Source: Mesorhabditis belari (taxonomy: Eukaryota; Nematoda; Chromadorea; Rhabditida; Rhabditidae). Taken from it: 64,000 bases of DNA. The stretch lies in contig CAUEEP010000683.1 of the NCBI GenBank assembly GCA_958450365.1, positions 62,001 to 126,000 on the forward strand. Reading direction: 5' to 3'. The position numbers were made by a program, and so were the translations under genes. Below, in pieces: positions 56,731 through 64,000 of this stretch (positions are counted from its first letter, which is position 1; every line of letters begins with the position of its first letter). The notes under the pieces were generated by a model. That model saw only the letters and a program-made list of their open reading frames with translations. It searched no databases and had not been told where the DNA came from.

Positions 56731-57980
56731 TACCTTAAAAATTCTAATGGAAGACCAGTCTCTAATAGAAGACCCTTTTGCAGTGGGGTTGAAAAATAGA
56801 AGACCAGTCTCATTGAAGACCCAAACTCTTAAAATGCACTATTTTGCTACCGTATCCCACTACTATCCACATTTTCTTGCAAAAATTATTGTGCAAAGTT
56901 ATTATTTATTTACCAATAGTCATTTTTTGTAATTCTTGTTTCTTGTTTTTTAAATAATAATGTGTTTATTTTAGACGAGAAGCTGAGAAAGACAACGTCG
57001 AATTCTTCAAGGAACGAGAAAAGGGGAATGGAAACGAAATGAACTAAGATTCATGATTTGGATACTCTCGACAAAGAACTGCTCAAGAAGAGAAGAAAAC
57101 GGAAGGCCTATTCGATCAATTTCAAGCTGAAAACAATCGAATTTGCAAAGATGATCTCGAAGAATGCTGCAAGTATGAAGTTCCAAGTCAGCAGAAACAT
57201 GATTCGCGGATGGATTTCACAAGAAAAACGATTGCGGGGAATGGGAAAGTCGTGCAAGAGGTTGAAAGGAGGTGGGCGAACTTGTTTTGGATGATGAATT
57301 GGCCGAACTATGACGATTGGATGATGAATGGACATCAGGAAACCACAAAAGGAGGCAATGTCAAGGCTCCATCAATGAACAACTACTTACAATAGATCAA
57401 CGACGTTTGGAATCATTAAGACGAGAATCTCATCGCTGGATCGTTCAAATCGTGCGGAATGACGATTGCTACCGATGGATCGGAAAACGATGAAAACTCG
57501 GGTTTACGAGTAAATAAAATTTTAACTGAGTTTTTACTTTATAAGACTTTTAATGTATTAACGTTTTTATTAGCTAAAGGTGCGGTTCCAGAAGCGGCCT
57601 CGAAATTGCTTCAAGCCCGAAATGATGAGATGGTTGCTTAATTGTTGGATGAGATTGATCAGGAAAACAAGGAAAGCAAGCAAGCAAGCAAGGATTACGA
57701 AATTGATGTCTCGATTGAAGTCAGTGATGTTAATGAAAATGAAATCGAGGATGATTTAACGGATATGCTCGTTTGAAATCGTTTTTATGTTGATAATTAT
57801 TTGTGGTTGTTGTTTGTTAATTGTTGCTTTAGATCAATGAATAAATTAATTATGAAAATTTAGTTGATTTTTGGAAATGGTTGCTTTCTAAAAGCTGTTT
57901 GATCTTTCTCTAAAGCTTTGAAGAATACAAGACCAGTCTCCAATAGAAGACCATGGTCTTCTATTAGAATTTTTACGGTA
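56731..57980. mobile_element. TIR element with pogo-like DNA-binding remnant
   Basis: Ends taccttaaaaattctaatgg and ctattagaatttttacggta are inverted, with inner repeats of agaagaccagtctc. Inside (57055-57300) a frame reads KRKAYSINFKLKTIEFAKMI and FQVSRNMIRGWISQEKRL, similar to the psq/Brinker-type HTH of pogo-like transposases; an acidic C-terminal-like frame lies at 57600-57776. No catalytic core. Confidence 0.65.
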
Positions 57981-59100
57981 CTATTGTTTTGTAGTAAAGA
58001 ATGACTTGCTACAAATAGTAAAGTACAGTTTCAGAACAGTTTCACTACAGTAACAAGCTCAGGCAACAAGGCCAACATCAGTATCTTTTGATTGAAGCAT
58101 TTCAAAGCTATTTAGTCTTGTCGACTTTACAGTTGCTCCTTTATCTCACTACAGTATTATTAAATAACTTTTGATTAGAGAACTTCAAAGTTGGCTAGTC
58201 TTATCGACTCACAGTTACAGTCTATTATCTTACAGTATCCCAGCACTTCACAGCTGGAATATTGTAACAAAATAAGACCAAGAGACTGAGATTTCACAAC
58301 TTTATAAAAACAATTGATACGGAAAACAAATTTCTTGTATAAAACTCACTCGATATTCGCAAACAGTTTCCTTGTAGTTTTGAAGAAAATAGTTTGGATC
58401 ATAAACATAATCATTGCCATAAATGTCAATAAACGTTTGATTCTGTGACATTCAGAGAGGTTTTTAGGTATGGTAAAATAAAGAAAAGTCAAATTTCAAC
58501 TCGAAAAACTTCCGTCAGAAGAAATCCTTCGAGAGTTTTTGAGTCATGCCAAATTTTAAAAGATGGACTTTTGAAAACTTTTCCGAGAGAAACGCTTATT
58601 CTAGGTGTAATTTCCGTTCTGTAATTAGAGTTCTGTAATTAGAGCTACAATCAGTTTTGTATTGAAAAATTCAGATATTGAACCCTCAGAGGTCGCAATT
58701 TCATTTGAGAGCGTGATTTTAGGGAATTCTTTTAGGGAATTGACGTTTTGCTCTCGATTAGATCCTACATCGAAATGCTCTTGGGACAAAAATTAGTTAG
58801 CGAATCAAGAGTTTTGCTGGAATCACGGCTACATAAAACTTCTTGAAAAATATTATTGTAGTCTATAAAAAGAAAGTAACATTGACTATAAGTATATCTT
58901 TTTGAGTTCTGAACCCTTTGCACGGTCAACTCGTTTCGTCTTCGCGACTCATTTCTTGAGTCATAAGTTCTTTTTTTCATTATGAAACTAACGCTGGCTC
59001 CTGTGAAATCTATGAATTCAAAAATACTAACTAGATAGGATTTTTTTGTGCTCCATTCATTTTAAGAAAAATTTGATTGTGACTTTAACGCCAAGACTAG
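57981..59100. other. intergenic with one receptor-like exon
   Basis: A minus-strand exon-like frame at about 58446-58352 (FIDIYGNDYVYDPNYFLQNY) resembles the first extracellular loop of the 44.8-kb receptor. No partner exons found. Confidence 0.35.
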
Positions 59101-59109
59101 ACGGTGTCC

Positions 59110-60000
59110 CAAAACCAATAAAACTCATGGTTTAAAAACCTTCTCAAATTTCTAAGGTAAAGTATAAAATATCTTGAGACTAAAAGCTAAAACCAGGAAT
59201 TTGAGTTCAACCTACCAAAGGAGGGTGTTCCAAAATGACCCGAACCAATAAAACTCATCGTTTAAAAACCTTTTCATCGAAAAAACAAAAATTAACATTA
59301 ACAAATTTATTCTCTAGATTGCTTTCAACAGTTTGATTTATTTCTTCTCGAAAATATCTTTATGGGTGGCTGCACAAGCGCTGAGACGTTTTCGGAAGCC
59401 ATCGATGGTGGCCAAAAGATAAGCAGGATCGAGTTCAGCCCAAGCTTTCTGGAGTGATTATTTTCAGTGAATCAATGCTTGAATGTGCTTTTGAGCAGGC
59501 CTTTGCTTCGAGAATACTCCAGACTGAATAATCCAGCGGATTTAAATTGGGGCTTGATGGTGATCACTGTTTAAAGCTGATGAAATCCTTCTTGATATTC
59601 TTCTTTGTTCTCACGGCAGCTTTTCGGTCCCAGCCCGATCGATCAGAAGTTGTTCCAAGATCATTGTATCGATGAATTGTTTCGGAAACGACCGATTTGC
59701 CACCATCAGTTTTCGAAAAATCTCAATTGGCCGGACTCCTCTTCGAAAAAGCTCGACATAACTTGTTTGTTATGTTCAGCCCAAGCTTTCTGGAGTGATT
59801 ATTTTCAGTGAATCAATGCTTGAATGTGCTTTTGAGCAGGCCTTTGCTTCGAAAACACTTTAGACTGAGTAATCTATCGGATTCAAATCGGGGCTTAATA
59901 GTGAAGCTGATGAAATCCGGGAAATTTCATTCACATCAGTCTTGGACAATTCGGGCTTTGTGGGCAGGCGCAGGCGGGCCTGTAATGAGTAAATAACATT
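59110..60000 (-). mobile_element. Tc1-like (IS630 superfamily) remnant with internal duplication
   Basis: Minus-strand pieces resemble transposase C termini: NLNPLDYSVWSILEAKACSK, AWAELDPAYLLATIDGFRKR and LSACAATHKDIFEKK. The block near 59442-59560 is partly repeated at 59778-59890. The repeated ccaataaaactcatggttta at 59115 and 59240 may be an eroded terminal repeat. Confidence 0.6.
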
Positions 60001-60730
60001 TTTGAAAGTCAGAATTTACATAATAAACAAAAAGTAGCAAAGATAGTCAACCCAAAAGCGCATATTAGCAAAGGGCGAGAAACGGAGGTTGATTCGGGCA
60101 ATTTTGGAGCATGTAAACAGTCTTAAAGTCTTGAATGTAGAGTAATGGACCTTTATTAATTGCTGCATTCAGGAAATTGGAAACCGGAAATTTGTCGGAT
60201 CTTTCAGTGCTCGAGGATTAGTGATGAAATTCTTGTGCTAACACTAGAATTTGTACGATGTTTAATCTGAAGACTCATCAAAAACTTTCGTTTGATACTT
60301 TCTTCTAGTTTTTTTTCTTTTCTTCTAACCTTCTTCTTTTTAATATCTTTTCCAGCCTTCTTGCTACTTGAGTCATTTAGCAAAAGGTACAAATCCCGTA
60401 ATTGAATAACGTGCAAACACAAATGAAGTTGAAACTTTTTTATTTTTCTTTGTGAAATGAATTTATTCGGGAACTGGTAGTCACGTTTTTGACCAACTTT
60501 TTTGCATCGATCTAAAATTGATAAGAACATTATTCTTGATGTTGGTAAAATTGGAAAACTGTCCCATTTCTAATTAATCAATCTAAAATGTTAAATCAAC
60601 TCACAGACAGTGTAATTCTAAACTCCTCGGAGATTTCTCTGCAAAGAAAAACACAAATTCAACGCAATTAGTCGCTTCCGGGAATCGAAGAAAACTTTTC
60701 TGAATCTTATTCTTTACTTGAATTCAAACT
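60001..60730. other. intergenic
   Basis: No supported gene. A minus-strand lysine-rich frame at 60204-60530 has no splice or family support. Confidence 0.35.
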
Positions 60731-60731
60731 C

Positions 60732-63459
60732 ATGATGGATAGCTGTGCTGAGATTTCAAAATATTCAACTAATGGTTTTTTAAGGATAATGCTTGCAAGC
60801 CAAGTATTCTTTTCATTTTTGGCTTTGCTGGGGATTTTCGGAACGTCTAAACGGATTTTTACATCAATCGTTTTGGATAAAGCATTCAAAGAGCATTTAT
60901 TCTGCTGTTATCTCATTCATTTCACTCAAGCATTTTCAATGTTTTTGTCACAAGTCAGTCTTGATTTTGTTGAGAAAAAATGTAAACTTTACTGATTTAT
61001 TCTTAACTTATTGGCTGGACTAATTGATTTTTAAGCTATCTGATCTAATTAGTCGTTTGAACCAAATGACTAATCTTGTTTTACTTTTGAAGTCAGCAAG
61101 ATAAGTTTTGAAGGTTTTGAAGTCTTTTGAAGTCAGAAAGGATTTCCTTTTGAGATGGGAACTGACTAGACTGTCCTAAATATCCTAAAAATACTATAAA
61201 TTCTACTAATCCTACTAAAGAAATGAATCCGTTATCCAATTGCTCAAAAGTTGTTAATTGTTGTAAAAATAGGACGAAGATTGATAAAACTGATCAAAAT
61301 TGACCATGATTATCCGAATACCCTTTCCAGGGCCTCCTTCTCTTTCAATATTTGGCAAAATCACCATGTGAAGCAACAATTTCCTCCACTTTATGTATCA
61401 TTCTCCGTTTTACATGCACATTCTCCATATTCTCCTTACCAACTCTCAACTTGGCTTTAATGATCTTCCGAATTGGCTCATACTTTTGGGATCGATATTT
61501 AAGAGAAAACGAGAACAAAATTCGACGAATATTTATGCTTTTAGCGGTTAGTTTACAAAAGAAATCATTAAAAAGAAATTAGTTTCAGTTAATTTTGATC
61601 TCTGTTGAATATTATTGGAAATATTATGGATTCACCATTGTTGAAGCTCAAGTTTCATATTGTATCGTGAACAGCAAGGCTTTGGTGGACAAATCAAATC
61701 TCGAGGCCTTAGTGAGCCTCATTTTTGAAGTGATCACAATTATCATGGCAATCTTATTGATGATTTTATATCATAAAGAAAACAAGTGAGTGAGCATAGC
61801 GTTTTATGGTAACTGTGTAGTATTTTGTGCAAGGAGTTAGCATCTAGAGTGAAAGATGTAAAATAAACACCACCAATCGATTCCACGACCCCGAAAACTC
61901 CAGGCAACAAATTTTTGGCTTCAAATCTCGTTTGGGCGTCATTTTCAGACCAAAAGAAGCCCTGTGAAAAGTGATTGCGAAGTGTTCTTTGTGCGCCGCA
62001 CAATTGCTCGCCATCTGGCCAACGGCCTCCCCATATAAGAGGAAAGTCGTTTCTATCTTTCGGTTTCTTTGGCATCGCTATGCCCAAATTTTTAGGATCA
62101 ATTTTTCCACAAATTCTGTAAATGATTGTGTTAGTTAAACAACAGCCAAACTGAGAGAATTATACGGTATCGATAAGAAGAAAAAGATTCAAGAAAAATC
62201 GCGATAAACCCAAAGCCAAAGAAGATATAATCCGATATAATCCCAGGTTCAAAAAGTCTTGGGACATCACGGAAACTCTCGCTCGACGACAACTGGTCCA
62301 GACAATTCAATTGTTTCTTCCATATAGGTAATAGTATTAGGTTGATGCATAAGTCTTTTCGTTTTTTTCGTACTTCTGTTAAAAAGTAACAAATTCACCA
62401 ATTAATCTATAGTTTTTTTGTTCAATTTTCAAAAGTGTTTTTTTGTTCAATTTGCATCTTTTTAAATCAATTTCGGTTCACTTTCAAGCAAATTCGAGAG
62501 TGAAAAACGCCTTTTTCGTAAAAATCTATAAAAAACTCTACGGAAAAATTGGCTGAATGAATTTCTCTGAAATTTTGGCAAAATATCAAACTTTTTTTCT
62601 CTATCTTTTATTTATTGACACGAAGATAGGTTTTCTTTAGCTAAGGTGTCTAAACCGCATCATCGAGTTAGCCCTTTTTGACTACCCGACTTCATACTCT
62701 CAAGAAAATCCAGGCATTAAATATTTTTAAACCCGTTTTAATGTTATTTTGCGGAAAAATAATTGGTTTTTCTAATGAAATCAACCGTAGTTTAATTGGT
62801 GCATTTGTTGGCTTGAAACGGCAGACGAAAAGGAACAAAAAGACTTATGCATCAACCTAATAGTATAAATTTTTAACAAAAATCCTTTTAGTATCCTTCA
62901 TGGAATCTCATTTTCAACATTTCCCCTAATTGGTGGAGCGTATCGAACCATATTTGTCAATATTTTAGATGAAGTTTCGTATGCAGCCGGATCTGGGTTC
63001 ACTTTTGTAAGTGCTGTAACAATTTATAACTAACCAAACCATTATTTTAGTCAATTTAATTAGAAAAACTTTTGGTACAGAAGAAGAAAAGTTGAATGAA
63101 TTTGAGTTTTCGATTTTTGGCAAATCTCCGAAGTTCAAGTTCAATTCCTACTCTTTTGCAGATTCCGATGTATTTTGTGGTTGTTGCCCCGTGGTTAATA
63201 TATTGGATTGTTTTAAAACAAGAAAAGGGACGAATCAAAAGCACAAGACATCTAATTAACCTGGAGATGCAAGCGAAAAATGTATACTTTGAGAGTTATC
63301 ATAATCAATGGGAAGTTGAGGCAAAGAAAGCGGAAAGGTGAGTATTTTCTAGCAGCTTTGGCTGAATTCGCCATTCGATAAACAATACTTTTATTACGAT
63401 AATCAATACTTCAAACCCTAAATCATCCACTAACAATGATCACGAATAGAAAGATTTAG
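60732..63459 (+). CDS. Sre/Srab-like chemosensory 7TM receptor
   Basis: Exons that join in phase: 60732-60953, 61331-61546, 61589-61785, 62892-63006, 63162-63337, 63450-63459 (about 311 residues; a further exon in 60954-61330 is possible). Segments: ASQVFFSFLALLGIFGTSKR (TM1), CIILRFTCTFSIFSLPTLNL, FRIGSYFWDRYLRENENKIR, LEALVSLIFEVITIIMAILL (TM), LHGISFSTFPLIGG, and IPMYFVVVAPWLIYWIVLKQ (TM7); the tail VYFESYHNQWEVEAKKAER resembles the YF...W tail of Sre/Srab proteins. Sensory membrane receptor by family analogy. Intron 3 is about 1.1 kb and carries the 0.5-kb MITE and an opposite-strand frame. Confidence 0.72.
61850..62330 (-). other. opposite-strand frame nested in receptor intron
   Basis: A minus-strand hydrophobic stretch (IISDYIFFGFGFIAIFLESF) followed across a possible splice (tttacag at about 62113) by a polar frame GKIDPKNLGIAMPKKPKDRN, DFPLIWGGRWPDGEQLCG. 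No start, end or family identified; it could be a gene fragment carried in with DNA inserted in the intron. Confidence 0.3.
62337..62860. mobile_element. 0.5-kb mariner-type MITE, copy C
   Basis: TA-flanked, same TIR and interior as copies A and B; the ttttttgttcaatttt segment near 62415-62450 is locally duplicated. Confidence 0.88.
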
Positions 63460-64000
63460 AAAGAAACACTTTGGCTTCTTGAAACGACTTCGTCTCAGAA
63501 AGCTTGTCTTTTTTGTTTGAATCAAAAGAATGAATAAAGCTATGTACATAATGCATTCTTTTATACAAAATGATGACTTCTTTAAAAGACAAAACATTCT
63601 TTAAACGTTTCTCCATTCATTGTCGACTCATAGCTCATCACAACTCCATCCGGTGTTTGTTGAGGGCAACCGTCCTCAACAATTGTTGTATGTCTTTGAT
63701 TTCGCAGCAAATTTTTACATTCAAGCTTGTACAAGTCTATATTCTAATGAACAATTCAAATTTTAAATCTTCGAGTCAAGTTGTATCGGTTTTACCGTGA
63801 AACTCTCCTCCTCCCTCACAAGCTCTCAAACATTTATCGTACCTCAAGTCATAAGATCCTGGTTGAGTCATAAGTCATAAGATCCTGGTTGAAACTAAAA
63901 GTTTATAAATTTTGAAATTCTATTCTTTTTTTATTTGTTTGTTTGTCATTATTTGGTCCATAAAATAAGTCACTGGGATAGATCTAAAATCAAATTGATA
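63460..64000. other. 3' flank, no gene
   Basis: aataaagc near 63534 may be the polyadenylation signal of the receptor. A short direct repeat (gtcataagatcctggttga) occurs twice near 63850-63890. Confidence 0.4.

Noticed and set aside
62678..62860. 60-residue frame ending KRQTKRNKKTYAST
   Set aside because: Lies wholly inside a MITE; the corresponding frame is not kept open in the other copies.

Overview
This is an AT-rich eukaryotic window with short exons, GT...AG introns and tttcag-type acceptors. The gene content points to a free-living or parasitic rhabditid-type nematode: chemosensory 7TM receptors of the Srh, Str and Sre type, a two-domain C-type lectin, F-box proteins, a GT92 (DUF23) glycosyltransferase, and many Tc1/mariner elements and MITEs. 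Species cannot be named from the sequence. Gene models were built by hand from open frames, splice sites and phase agreement.

Layout. 1-13.5 kb (minus strand): a tandem array of about six paralogous genes for secreted, highly charged repeat preproproteins. Each has a TATA box, a signal-peptide exon and small phase-2 symmetric exons that almost all end in Glu-Lys-Arg; two copies (6409-7485, 9839-11325) are intact. The first copy contains a giant exon made of a 36-bp minisatellite. A Tc1-like element, mariner scraps and a small Tyr/Asn-rich secreted peptide gene (8994-9294, plus) are interspersed. 14.0-16.0 kb: a complete two-CTLD C-type lectin. 16.1-19.7 kb: two tandem F-box genes separated by nested MITEs. 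19.8-21.1 kb: mariner and MITE. 21.7-22.9 kb: Srh-type receptor lacking its last exon. 23.9-27.7 kb (minus): a 14-exon GT92 gene with one frameshift and a nested transposon in an intron. 27.7-34.6 kb: sparse, with a receptor fragment and a small six-cysteine secreted peptide gene. 34.6-36.8 kb (minus): complete Srh/Sri-type receptor. 38-38.6 kb: lectin remnant. 39.5-43.3 kb: complete Str-type receptor with two MITEs in introns. 43.4-44.1 kb: receptor 3' fragment. 44.4-52.5 kb: a unit made of a 7TM receptor (plus) and a convergent cysteine-rich secreted peptide gene (minus), present three times in varying states of decay, with an A/G homopolymer tract and a Tc1-like insertion. 53-55.1 kb: related receptor remnants split by a LINE fragment. 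55.3-60 kb: mariner, a larger TIR element and a Tc1-like remnant. 60.7-63.5 kb: Sre/Srab-like receptor carrying another 0.5-kb MITE.

Taken together this resembles an environment-facing chromosome arm: receptors, lectins, F-box proteins and rapidly duplicating secreted peptides, reshaped by DNA transposons. The two secreted families built from duplicated symmetric exons (the KR-repeat family and the CPTGSTLC-module family) are the best candidates for undescribed systems. Several otherwise clean genes are broken by single-base indels in homopolymers, so base-level assembly error must be excluded before calling pseudogenes.
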